Shown here one piece after another: positions 23,515 through 34,776 of a DNA stretch of 51,860 bases. Source of the DNA: Geosiphon pyriformis (taxonomy: Eukaryota; Glomeromycota; Glomeromycetes; Archaeosporales; Geosiphonaceae); contig JAAOMT010000183.1 in assembly GCA_016748015.1 (NCBI GenBank), forward strand, positions 871,840 to 923,699, written 5' to 3'. Numbering within the stretch: position 1 is the stretch's first letter; each line of letters opens with the position of its first letter. A program made the position numbers and the translations under genes. The notes below the pieces were generated by a model, which made no database searches, was not told the origin of the DNA, and saw only the letters and a program-made list of their open reading frames with translations.

Positions 23515-26500
23515 CCACTTTAGTTTTAATTTCTTAAAAAGATTAGAATAAATAAGATATTATTTTATTTTGGTAGTTATACTTAACTCTTAAAATATTA
23601 TGTTCTTAGTTGCTAATATATACTTTTTTCTCAGAGTTTTCAAGTTCAGAAATAGGATAAAGTGTTTGTAAAGATTAATTAAACAAAATATTATGCTTAT
23701 TACAGTATTGAAAATGACAAAAAATTAAATAATAATTGTATAGTTTTGTATTAAGATCAGCCAGTTTTTGTTCTTGTTTTTTTAGGTAAAAACAAGTTTT
23801 TAATACTGGTCTTAGAATACTTTGAAGTCATTAGTAAATAGATTATTTATTTTTTTTATGGTTATTAAAGCATTTTTTATGGTATGTATATTTTGATTAT
23901 AGTATTTTTTTACTTTATAGTAGCTATTTTCCAAATTTTTTCTTTATTATAAAGATATAAATTTAGTCAGTTTATTGTTTGATTATAGACTACAATAAAA
24001 AGAGTTTTTTTTTTGGTCCAGTTATTAATTAGAATAGTATACTAACAGAATTTGTTATATGTTTCTTTTTTGCCAAAAATATTATTTCATAATTTTTTAT
24101 TTAGTAAGATTTTACCACATATAAAACATGACATATTGTTCTATTTGTCTTGCTATTTTAGTTATTCAAATTGTTTTAATACATAAAAACAGTAATAATA
24201 TCTGATAATAATTGGCTATACTTTATTATTTTCAATACATATATTAATTAAAGATAACTTTTTTTCACAATTAACACAAATTAATTTTAAAAGCTAATAT
24301 AATTGATTTTTTTAATTTAAGATTAAGTAGACTAATATTAATGTTTAAAGTTTTTTATTTGCTCTTTTTTGTTTGTTTTTTTATATAAAAGATAGTAATA
24401 ATTTTATTCTAAAATCATCAGCCCAAGAAACTTAATAAGTTTCTAAAATTGGCTAAAGAATGAGTTTTTTAAATTTAATAGAGGTTGTTTTAAGATTATT
24501 ATTCTAAAATATTTACACATGATAAGTATTTTAGCATATTGTCTATTAAATATAATCTGAAGTTTCTGGATGTTTTAGTTAAGTGTGGCATAAGTTTTAA
24601 TTAACCAATTATTTTCTATAAGAATTTGATATTAAAAAATTTTTATAATAAGTATTTTAATTAGAATTTTAATTTTGTTAATTTTAAAGAGGAAATAATC
24701 AATTTCTTTTATTAATGTTTTAGTATTTTTATCTATAGCAATTATTCCAACAGTGGTTACACAATTTACTTGGTAACTTAATTAATTTATAAGTTGTTTC
24801 ATAATTATGTTGTCTATTAATTTACTTTAAATATCAGTTTAATGTTTATTTGTTTTACTTTAATATTAATATATATTGTTATAATTGATTTTTTTTGTTT
24901 AATAATAGTTTTACTAAAAAAAATTAACAGAATTTAGATTGTTAATATTAAATAAAAATATGATAACAAATATATTATTTTTAATAATTACAGCAGAGAG
25001 AATTATATTAAAAATGACTTAATTATTGTTAAGAAAAAAAATTTGGTAATTTTAATTACAGCTTTTTTTTCTAAAAATACAACATTATCAAAATCTGAAA
25101 TTTTTATAAAACCAAAATATAAAATCTGGTTTGAATATTCTGTTAAGATTGTTCAGAATGGTAGTTTGCTATAATTTATAGTTTAAAGCAATATTATAAT
25201 AGATTAAGTTTAGTTTTCATTATTGCTTTACTATTTTTAATTATAATTAATAACTTGAAGTTTTAAGTTACTATATAACAAAACTTAATATCTATAATAT
25301 TGCTTATAGATATTAATAATAATTCTGTGGTGGTTAAAAAAAGTATTGAAATTGTTAATATGAAAACAAAGAATATTGGAATTTTAGAAATTGTGAATAT
25401 CTAGATTGTTGTTAATATTGGTTTTTATGATTCTAATCTAATAGCTTTTTGTAACAATTTTTTGTAATATAATCAGATTTTTGACAATAGTAACAATTAT
25501 AGAAATCTTGTTTTTAAAGTTGCTATTGTTGTTGACAATATTATTATTGCTGGTATTTGTTGGTATTTTTTTATATTGTAGTAGCTAATAAGTTTTTGTA
25601 CTTTTAATAAAAGATTTTTTAATTTTTTGAGTCAATTTTTTACTTAATTAAATAAATTTTATGTTAATATCAAAGGTTTTATTTATAACTAAATTGACAG
25701 TTTGAGTATAGTTGGCTTCTTGTTTTATTAATTCAAAATTACAAACAAGTATTACTGCCTTTTATAAGTTGTCAAAATATTAAAATCTAATAGATTAGAA
25801 AATACTATTCTTTAATCTCTTAATAAATTGGTTAAAAACTTGATCTAAAGTGTAATAGTCTTTTTTAATTACTTAAATTTGGCAAAGAGTTTGATTGAAT
25901 TTCCAAAATAAGTAATTACAGTTTTATAATCTTTTTGTTTTATCATACTAAATTAATTTTGTAATTTAATAAATGTATTTAGATTACAGAAGTACTGTAA
26001 AAAAGCAAGTTTAAAAATGGCAAAGTCAATTAATTTTTCATTAAGATTTGGTATTATAAGTTTGCAGTTTTAATTAAAAAAAAGAATAGAACTTGAATTA
26101 TTCTGGTCTTGTTTTAATTATTAGCTTTAATTGCTTTTTTAGCTTTTGCAATTTATGTATATATATTGTTTTCTTTATTAGAAAAAATTTTCAGTTTAAT
26201 AATGTTTTTGTAAGTTATAATTTAAGTAATGAAAATTTGTTTAGATATAAACAAAAAAGATGTTAACAAAAATATATTTGGTTGCTTTATTAATTTAAAA
26301 CTGGTTGTTTTTTTTTGTTGGTTGCTTTAATAAGTCATAATATAGATATTTTTTTTAAGAAAGTAATTATTAATTTGGTTAGTAATTAGACTAAAAGTAT
26401 TGTTTAAGAAAAAGTGCTTTTATCTGAATTACTGATTATTGGGATAAAATTTTCAAACAAGAATCTATATTTTTTTAAGATTTAATCTAAAAGTTTTAGT

Positions 26501-27100
26501 TAGAGTCTTAAAAGTACAGATTTTTATAAGTTTTTAAAGTTTTTAATTGTGATTTAGTGGATTAATTAAATAAATTTTGCTTTTTGAAGTTTAATAATAT
26601 AAGAGAATTATTGATAAAAAAAATCTTGATTTTTATTAATTGTAGATAGAATTTTTTTCTGTGCAGTTTGTATATTATTATTGAAATCAAATTTAGATTC
26701 TTAAGAGTTAAGTTTTAATATTTGTTTTTTTTTAATTAGATGTACTACTTTTGTGTATATAACTTGATTTTTTTGTTAATTAAAAAAAGAGTTTTAGCTA
26801 TGGCTTTTGTAATAGTTGAAATTAAATATGCTAATAATTGTTGGTAATTTTGTTCTTTAAGTTTTTCTATATCTGTTGTTTAACTTAATAAATAGTCAAT
26901 CTTAGCATATACATAATAAATAAAATTGTTTTCAACAGTAATAATCTTTATTAATATTCTTAAGTTTTTTATAAAGTAATAATATAATACTTTTTTGAAT
27001 GATAAGTAATCTTTTTTAATAGTTTTAATAATTACTATTTTTGTAAATTTTTGAAGTATTTTGTCTTTATAAATTTTATAATTTTATAAAAAGCACCAAA

Positions 27101-28929
27101 TATTACAAATAAACTTGATGAAGTATGATAATAATGTTTAGTGCTTTGGATTTGAATAAAAAAGCTGTAAAGTTTTCTTTAATTGCATAAAAGACATGCT
27201 GGAGTTTATCAGTCTTTAAAAATTTTTGCTATATATAAATTTACTTATAAAGTTCTTTAATTATAAGACACAAAAATGTGTTTTAATAGTTTATAGTTAT
27301 GAATATAAGCTATTTTTTCCGAGCTAGTTAAGCACAATTACTAAGATTTAGTGTTGTTTTTTTGCTTTTCTAATAAATTAACAAAATAAAATTAATATCT
27401 AAATTTAGAAAAAATTTTCCTTTTTTATTAAATTATTATAAAGTTTATTCTCAAACAGTTGATTTTTTTTGTTACTATTTCATAAAAAAACAAAAAAAAA
27501 ACAAAAATAAAATAGAATAAGAAAAAAAAAATATTAATATTATCAATTACTATAATTAAAAACAATTGGTTAATAATATTTGGCCTAAAACAAAGATAAA
27601 AAAAATAATTAATTTAATTTTAACAACACAAATTCTGTAATTATGTATAGGTAGATTGAATAATTTTTTTTATTTAATAGTAAATAAAAGAATATAGAAA
27701 AAATAAGATAAAAAAAGTTTTATTAAGTTAAAGTTAAAATATGTTTTTAAAAAAATGAGTTTTTATTTTTTATTTTTTATTTATTTATTAAAACTATTTG
27801 TTTTATAGATATTTTTTAGTTTTACAAGATTGTTTTTAATTATTTGTTATTACTAGCTATTGCTTATTATTTCTGTTATTGCTTTGTTTTTTATACTATA
27901 ATTAGCTATTCTATGTTATGATTAGTTATTTTGTATTATTTTATATTATTGTATATTATTTTGTATTATCTTAAGTTATTATATGTTATTCTGTATTATT
28001 TTGTATTATTATATTTTTTTATATTATTATTGTTACTCATAGAAAAGTAAAAATTATAATAAATAGAAAAATAACTAATAAAAAATCAGTGTAGTATAAA
28101 AAAAATCCCAAGATTTTTTTCAAGAAATTTTAGAATTTTTTTTAAGGAATTACAAAATTTTAGCATTTCAAAATTCTTCTTAAAAAATTAAAGAATTTCA
28201 AAAAATCTTATATAACAAAAAAGATATATATATAGCAGTAATATTAAAAGCAAAAAAAGGAGTCAATTAAATTTAAACAAATTCCAACCAACAAAATAAT
28301 TAAATATCTTTCTTTAAAATTTAATTTTTTATATTTTTGAAGTAAAATTATTCAAATATTAAATAAAATTATTGTTTTTCATCCAATTTATATGATTTAT
28401 ATTATTAGATTAACATTATTATTTCTCAACTCAATCAGTAATTCATATTAATAATATTTATTACTTAATCATACTACAACAATAGCTTTTGATTGTGGCT
28501 ATTAACAAAATACTAATTTTTTATTTTTTTTATCTTGTTTTATTTTTTTGTTGTTTACTAATTAATTAAAAGATTAAATACTAAAATATTGACATCAAGA
28601 ATAGCTTAGTAAAAAATCTGTAAAACAAAAATAACAAACTCAGAAAAAAAATAGCTTATCAGAAGAGCATAACTGCTAAATTAAACCAATTACTATATTA
28701 AAAACAGAAATTGGAAAAAAATCATTAATTAAATTTCTGTTTATTATATAAACAGCTTAATTAAATCTTTCAAATTACGAAAACTTTTAAAAATTAATAT
28801 TATTAACAGTTATTAAGCACAAGTTACAAGTTTGTTATTTATTTTAACATTCTAAATAATTATTTGTAATATTATATATTAATCACATTTTTTTAATAAT
28901 TTTAAATTGGTTTTTTTACTTGAATAATA
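27101..28929 (-). repeat. TE-A 5' LTR (right copy), split by a solo LTR
   Basis: The two parts are 27101-28030 and 28872-28929. The left edge TATTACA corresponds to TGTTACA, preceded at 27092-27100 by AGCACCAAA, the inverse of a TTTGGTGCT primer-binding site. The part after the insertion continues the same sequence as 17310-17363 in the other LTR, which proves the interruption. Confidence 0.6.
28031..28871 (+). repeat. solo LTR inserted into the TE-A LTR
   Basis: Starts TGTTACTCATAG and ends ATTTGTAATA (decayed ACCTGTAACA), 841 bp, flanked by TTAT on both sides (28027-28030, 28872-28875). Remnants of the attcc-type U3 repeats are visible at 28110-28210. It is almost as AT-rich as its host element, so it is an old insertion, older than the solo LTR at 21.2 kb. 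Confidence 0.8.
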
Positions 28930-29310
28930 TTGTGTTTTGTTGTTGTATTAGATATTTTGTTGTTTTTAACAATAAAAAATATTAATAAAAAAATTTAACA
29001 GTTCTTTTTATAACTTGAATTATAAAGAAGAAAAAATTTTAATTTACTAATCTTAGTATTAGTAAATATTATAATAAAAAAATTAAAGAACATATTTTCT
29101 AACTTTTTTTAAAATTATAATCTAATTTTTTTATTTTATTTTATCTAATTAACTTTTTATTATTCTGTTTTTTTTAGTTAAAAAGCTATTATATATATAT
29201 ATATTTCAAGTTATATATAATTGTGCTTATTTTAACTAATTAGTAAATAATTGTTAAGCTATTGGATTTTTTATTTAATTGTAAATGTCTTTTGATTTAC
29301 TTGTTTATAA
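28930..29310. other. AT-rich spacer
   Basis: Nearly pure A/T sequence between TE-A and the next LTR fragment. I see no gene or recognisable element word. Confidence 0.5.
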
Positions 29311-29752
29311 TGTTACAGATAATTATTTAGAATGTTAAAACAAATAACAAACCTATAACTTAGTGTTTAATAGTTGGTAATATTGATAATTTCTGAAGGT
29401 TTTGAAGTCTGAAGATTTTGGTTAAGTTTTTTATATAATGAACAAAGATTTAATTAATGGTTTTTTCTGTGAATTTTTTTTTAAGTGTGATGACCAGTTT
29501 ATTTTGACAGTTATGCTCTTCTGGTAAGCTATTTTTTAAGTTTTTTATTCTTATTTCCAAGTTTTTTATCAGGCTATCTTTGATGTCAAATACTTAATAC
29601 TTAATCTCTTTAATTAATTAGTAAATAACAAAAAAATAAAATAAAAAAAATAAAAAAAAATAAAAAAAGAAAAGAAAAAATTAATATTCTATCAATAGCT
29701 GTAATCAAAAATTATTGGTCTAATATAGTTAAATATTAGATTTTATTAATAT
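29311..29752 (-). repeat. truncated LTR fragment
   Basis: Begins TGTTACAGAT and matches the inverted R-U5 half of the LTR at 21216 (shared ATAACAA..., GTTCTTTGTATAA-like and CTCTTCTGGTAAGC words). It breaks off in the region of the R hairpin at about 29752, where a plus-strand LTR begins. Confidence 0.6.
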
Positions 29753-30068
29753 TATTACTTATAGAAAAATACAAAAAAAAAAGCTAAAAAAACAGATAGA
29801 TTAATAGAAAAATAGTACTCAACATATGAACACAATATTAAAAAACTATGAAATATTGTTTAACAATGTGCATATTATTAATAAATTATGGCATATTGCT
29901 TAGCAATATAAGCAATGTCAGTAAATTAAAGCATACTGTTTAGCAATATAAGCAATATTAGTAAATTAAGACATACTGCTTAGCAATGTGAGCAATGTTA
30001 GTAAATTAAAACATATTGCTCAAAAAAATATGAAATCTTATAAAACAAGAAATATGTATATATAGTGA
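29753..30068 (+). repeat. extra U3 fragment upstream of the TE-B 5' LTR
   Basis: Starts TATTACTTATAG (decayed TGTTACTCATAG), contains 40-bp repeats of the gcaat type, and ends at the TATATATA-GTG string that in complete LTRs marks the end of U3. At 30069 a second LTR start follows directly, so U3 is present twice in tandem. Confidence 0.65.
29892..30011 (+). repeat. 40-bp tandem repeat, U3 type 2 (gcaat), first array
   Basis: Three 40-bp units start at 29892, 29932 and 29972 (CATATTGCTTAGCAAT and variants). Partial units flank them at about 29851 and 30012. Each unit has the palindrome ATTGC-TT-AGCAAT followed by a second AGCAAT. Confidence 0.85.
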
Positions 30069-30139
30069 TGTTACTCATAAAAAAAAACAGATATAGAAAA
30101 AATAGTAGACCAATAAGTGAATAGTATTTAGCACATGAG

Positions 30140-30260
30140 CACATTGCTCAGCAATATAGAGCAATGACAGAAATTATGGCACATTGCTCAGCAATGTGGA
30201 GCAATGTCAGAAAGCACAGCATATTGCTCAGCAATGTGGAGCAATATTAGAAAATTAGGG
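30140..30260 (+). repeat. 40-bp tandem repeat, U3 type 2 (gcaat), second array
   Basis: Units start at 30140, 30180 and 30220 (CACATTGCTCAGCAAT...), with two decayed units after 30261. The core ATTGCTCAGCAAT is a perfect 6-bp inverted repeat around one base. Confidence 0.85.
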
Positions 30261-30327
30261 CACATTGTTCAAGAAATCATAGCACATTACTCGGAAATAT
30301 AAGTGATCTTGTAGAACATTAATTATG

Positions 30328-30335
30328 TATATATA
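30328..30335 (+). promoter_or_regulatory. probable LTR TATA box
   Basis: TATATATA preceded by ATTATG. The same string occurs at 39615-39622 in the 3' LTR, in the other LTRs of the family and at the end of the extra U3 copy. Its position at the U3/R edge fits a pol II promoter. Confidence 0.5.
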
Positions 30336-30467
30336 GTGGTAATATTAGAAATAGAAAAAAGCAGAATTCTTTAATTAAAAGATCTTTAAACTTAGATTTC
30401 ATCTAAGCAATCTTCCAATACACAAATATTAATAAATAATTATTCTTTATCTCAAATCTACTATTCA

Positions 30468-30490
30468 CTATCAACACTTTATGTTGATAG
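30468..30490 (+). other. conserved LTR stem-loop
   Basis: CTATCAACA, loop CTTTA, TGTTGATAG: a 9-bp perfect stem in the R region. A second inverted repeat with TGATCA at its centre follows about 20 nt downstream. Confidence 0.7.
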
Positions 30491-30969
30491 TAATTGATAC
30501 TTAACCATACTGGAATAATAGCTCTTGATCATGGCTATTGATGAGATACTAATTTGCAATTGCTTTTACTCATTTTTTTATTTTCTTTTATTTTCTTTTA
30601 TTTTCTTTTGTTATTTCTTTGGTTTTACTGAAATTAATTAAGGATTAAGTGCTAAAATACAGACATCATAGGGACTGGTAAAAGACCCATGAAACAAAGA
30701 TAGAACATTCATATATTTGAGAATAGCTTACCAGAAGGATTACTGGCCATTACACTGAGAAAGAAATTTGACAAAACTGCAGTTTCAAAAAGCTATGGAT
30801 AAAACCATCAATTAAAATTTCTGTCCATTATACAAAGAACTCTGCAACAAAATCTTCAGATAATAACAACATACCAATATTACCAACTCCATCCACCAGA
30901 TTAGTCTCTAAGCACAAAGTTATGGGTTTGTTATTTGATTTAAGACCCCAAATAATTACCTATAACATT

Positions 30970-30986
30970 TGGTGCTCCCTGTAAGG
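30970..30986 (+). promoter_or_regulatory. primer-binding site of TE-B
   Basis: TGGTGCTCCCTGTAAGG starts two bases after the LTR end. The initial TGG pairs with tRNA CCA. TE-D shares TGGTGCTC, so both probably use a tRNA ending GAGCACCA. I cannot name the tRNA. Confidence 0.7.
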
Positions 30987-31029
30987 TATAATCTTACAGA
31001 AAACCAGCACCATCAATAATCATCCAAAA

Positions 31030-33340
31030 GTGGCAGAATCAGAAATCATAAGAACAAACCATTTAGTATTCACCAAATTCTTGTTTCAACAGTACAGCCA
31101 ACAATTAGGATTAAACAATAACCATTTCCCAGCAGAATCAGCTTTCAACTTCTATGTTAACAATAAAATTACAGACTGCTTAAGAGAAACAGTTAACATT
31201 GAATCCACAAGAAAAAATTTCTACACAGAATTATTCTAACATACCAGCTTACCAAGAAATTACAGTTTTGTACCAATCATTAAGAAAATCAATTAAACCA
31301 TTGAAAGATACACACAACAACAATTCCCAATCACCTATGCAAACAAAAGAAAGGGAAGACTATAAACACCAATAGCAACACCAAAAGGGATCCAACCACC
31401 AATTTGGAAAAAAACTAGAGTTAAATTACCAACAAACCTATTATACCACTACACATCTGGAAGCATTATCAACATTACATCAACAGGTGCATCCACATTA
31501 CACATGACATTAACATTTGGACAACTTCTATTTCAAAGTAAACAAAAGAAAACAGAATTATTAGGAACCTATGGTAATTATTTTGAAGAATTTAAATCAT
31601 GATCACCAACACCATTAGGATTCTGATTACCGCCACCTCAATCAGATTTTGGAAACGTAAGTTCCTGAAAGATAATAGAATCAGAAGAGAAAGAAGAAAA
31701 AGAAGCTAAAGATCAGGAATTTACTTACCAGAATCTGATTACAGAAAATCCAGAAATAGAAACCCCAAATATTCAAATCCAGCAAACTCCGAATAATCTA
31801 AACCCCAAGTTAATTAATTAGGGAAACTTACTTTCAGTAATCATTATCAATTAGTCACCAATTGTACCAATACGGGAACCAATTCCACCACAGCCACTGC
31901 AGCAACCTACTCAACCACTGCTATAACAACCACAACAACTGATTCAACTGCCATAACAACAATCACAACAACCAATTCCACTGCCATAACAACAACTTCA
32001 ACAACCACCACAACCACAAATCATAGCACCAATGGCATATGCTCCTATTGCCAAACTTGAAAAATTCACTGGCAAAGAGGACAATACCCAAGTGTGGCTA
32101 AATGATGTGAAGAAAGCCATCACAGCCAATAAATGGGATGATGTCAAAGCCATGCAGGCCATTTCTTATTTTCTCCAAGATACCACCAATTCATGGTATC
32201 AAAGTTTGGTTAACAAACTCCAAGATTTCAATGCATTTAAGCTTGCATTTCTACAATACTTCAGCAATAATAATAGTATTAATCGGCTAGCAAACACTTT
32301 TATCACTATTAAACAAGAAGAAAATGAAGCAGTCACTACTTACCTAGAATGCTTCCATAGGAATCTGCGCCAAATACAAGCAATCCAAGCTGATTATTTT
32401 ACAGCACCACAAATCCTGAATCAGTTTATCAGAGACCTGTGCAGTAGCATCCTCCAATGTATATGTCCAATGCATCTAGTAAACCTTCAAGCCGCAGTTA
32501 CTAACACCAGAGATTTTGAAGCAGCCAAACTCAAAGCTAACCATGCTCAAGCCATAAATTTAGTAATGAATGGATCATCTGAATTGGATTCCAAATTGAA
32601 ACAGTTTAGTGATTCTATCAATCAGAAATTAGAGGGATACTTAGCTAACAATTATACAATTTATCAACCTCTACAACAATACAATATCCAAGGAAACACA
32701 AATCATTTTCAGAATCAGTCACGTCCATTTTCCTTGACTAATCAACAATGGCAGCAGGAAATACATGTTTGTCACTACTGTGATAAACAAGGACATTTAA
32801 AGATTAACTGTAGGTTAAGGATAGATAATTAACAATCGGGAAATCAATATCAAAACCCCAATCACTGGTTTCCAACTCTGAGTTACCAACCCAATCCAGC
32901 ACCATATTAACCAACTTACTTGCCAATAACACAACAGCCAATATATTAACCATCCGTATATCAACCTCCAATCTATCAACTGCAGCCACTGGTAATATAT
33001 TAATCACTACAGCCACAAATTATTTATCAGACATCCATAGTTCAAACACCACCATCAAACCCAGCTCAGATGACATTAGGCAACCTCAGATCAAGAGTCA
33101 CCCAAAACTGGAGATCAGCAATAGTTGTTCATCAACTGATTTTCAGTTCATCCAACCAGCTGTCAGAATCATAACAGTGGAGTTCAAAAACTGAGTATAC
33201 TCAAAACCCAAGTTTCTAGAACTATTTAAGTCTTCTGGTTACCCCAGAAAATGCCCAACCCAATAATCCGGAAACCAACCAACAATCAACACTTACCAGC
33301 AATATCCTACCAGTAACCATCTCCAATGACAAATCTTTAG
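31030..33340 (+). pseudogene. gag: TE-B gag region, interrupted
   Basis: The frame starts at a GTG (31030) exactly where TE-C has ATG-GCA-GAA-TCA, so the start codon seems to have mutated, or initiation is elsewhere. Order: an N-terminal domain of about 110 residues shared with TE-C (LGLNNNHFPAESAFNFYVNN); a Pro/Gln-rich linker (31.8-32.0 kb) riddled with TAA where CAA repeats are expected; the capsid-like retrotransposon Gag domain at about 32040-32600 (KFTGKEDNTQVWLNDVKKAI); and a CCHC zinc knuckle CHYCDKQGHLKINC at 32770-32811. A Tyr/Gln/Pro-rich tail follows. The longest open piece is 266 codons (32032-32832). Product would be the nucleocapsid precursor that packages element RNA. Confidence 0.85.
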
Positions 33341-33770
33341 TGGCTATTTTTCCCTTTGAATTTGAAGAAACCACACATGTTCTATTATTCAGTAGAGCCA
33401 CTCTTGATACCAAACCAATCACCACCATGTACATTAATGTAAAAGTTGATGGTCATGCCATTAAACTGATACTAGACAGCAGATCAGCTGGCAGCATTAT
33501 TACATGACAACTCATAAACCAATTAGGTCACCAAGTTGATTGTGCTGTTAGTGCTTGCATAATCACTGCTGATAGGACAACCAAAACCCCTATTGGTAAA
33601 ATTAATGACTTCCCTTTTGAAGTCAATGCTATCATCATTCCTATCAAAGTCTTAGTAATGGAAGCAACTTAATATCAGACATTAGTAGAAAATAATTGGT
33701 TATCTAAAACCAATGCCATACTAGACTGGACAACACAGGAGCTCCAACTTAGCCAAAATGGTTAACACAT
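33341..33770 (+). pseudogene. pol: TE-B aspartic protease domain
   Basis: A retropepsin-like domain opened by the conserved AIFPFEFE stretch. The active site is LILDSRSAGSIIT, with the catalytic Asp at 33475-33477 (TE-D has DSGSTG). TGA at 33506 replaces a codon directly after the active site, and TAA/TAG occur further on. It would cut the Gag-Pol polyprotein and is in the same frame as Gag, with no stop or frameshift separating gag and pol in the original design. Confidence 0.8.
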
Positions 33771-34140
33771 ATGTGTACCAACCATGTGTGGCCACTTCAA
33801 GCCGACTAATATACCAACACTATTCATCAAGTTTGAGGAAGAAGAGAAAAAACCTACCTGGAAAGCATACCAAGTTTCCTGGACCAATACAGAACACAAC
33901 GAGCTGCCACCAGTACCTTTATGGAACAACAACAACAGAAAAGAAAAGAAAAAAGAAGAACTTATTTGGAATTCCAATCAAGTCTGAGGAACTAATGACA
34001 ACCAGAAAGAGCTAATAGATTGGGAATGAGAAGGAAAGACAAAAGAAAAAAGAAAGGGAAAGGAAGAAAGATCAATATTCAACAGCACCCTTTATAATTT
34101 CTATACTACACCCCAACAATCCACTTATTGCCACCCAAAA

Positions 34141-34776
34141 CTGATATGCATTGATTGCGGCAAGAAATTGTTGTCAATGGGTGCATGCTGTGGCATCAAT
34201 AAGGAATACCAAATAGCAACCAAGTTCTACTGTTGCTTATGCATCATAAAACATTTTGGACAACCAAAATGAGTAGAAAAATGAGATAATGAACCCTGCT
34301 TGGCTTGTAGAGAAACTCTTTTTGACGAAAGAATATGGAACAACATTCCTGGACAAGGAAGAACATGCAACGAATTGTATCAGTACACGATTCTCATAAG
34401 TGACTGGATAAGAAAGGGAATGCCCATAGACACTACCTAGAGACAAGCAGTCAAATGCCTAGATGGATGTTCATATAACGATAACAAAATCTGGTGAATG
34501 GCACTCACCAAAATTGAAGAAATGACACCAGAGGAAATAAAAACAACTAAAAATAACCCACCTGAACCTATAAAACTTGACTGGGACCCAGAGCCAGTCA
34601 TAAATTTTTTGGACCCAGAACAATTCCACAAACACTACCAAGAGTTAGCACTCACAAGAAAAGAGCAGGAGCAATGCTTAGAAGAAATCAACACTTAACT
34701 ATGTGACCACTGTTTGATTCCATATGACTTTTAATATTGTAGTGAGTGTGACCTCATTTAAAATCCACCACCATGT
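34141..34776 (+). pseudogene. TE-B Cys-rich spacer domain between protease and dUTPase
   Basis: Read in the pol frame, it begins CIDCGKKLLSMGAC, then a CCLC group, CLACRE, a single Cys block (GRTCNELYQY), a helical acidic part near 34500-34690, and closes with LCDHCLIP...YCSEC. TE-D (47787-48410) and TE-C (40251-40850) have the same order: C-x2-C-x-KKL-S-MGAC at the start and LC-x2-C-x2-P...C-x-EC at the end. The paired cysteines suggest two or more bound zinc ions. I know of no named retroelement domain of this form. Stops interrupt it at several points. Confidence 0.7.

Larger units (their letters stand above)
16422..28929 (-). mobile_element. TE-A: old, heavily AT-mutated Ty3/Gypsy element
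   Basis: Two direct repeats about 10.7 kb apart (16422-17363 and 27101-28929, the second interrupted) share the same order of words, for example GCTTTGGATTT followed by AAAAAAGCT and a CATGCT string. Immediately left of the right-hand copy the string AGCACCAAA is the reverse complement of the TTTGGTGCT that starts the primer-binding site in TE-B and TE-D, so the right copy is the 5' LTR and the element reads leftward. At about 24118-24212 the sequence aligns with the Cys-rich spacer region of TE-C (40430-40530), roughly 3 kb from the PBS as in TE-B, with most C changed to T or G to A. No ORF survives. It contains a younger solo LTR at 21216-22107 and another at 28031-28871. Boundaries are approximate and no clear target duplication was found. 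Confidence 0.6.
30069..30967 (+). repeat. TE-B 5' LTR
   Basis: 899 bp from TGTTACTCAT to CCTATAACA. U3 holds gcaat-type 40-bp repeats, then a TATA string, then R-U5, which aligns well with the 3' LTR (39610-40250), for example the shared GATGTCATAGAGACTGG-like and ATAATTACCT words. U3 does not align with the U3 of the 3' LTR. Confidence 0.88.

Noticed and set aside
29892-30260. Regularly spaced repeats resembling a CRISPR array
   Set aside because: The 40-bp units are contiguous with no unique spacers, the genome is eukaryotic, and the arrays sit in LTR U3 regions.
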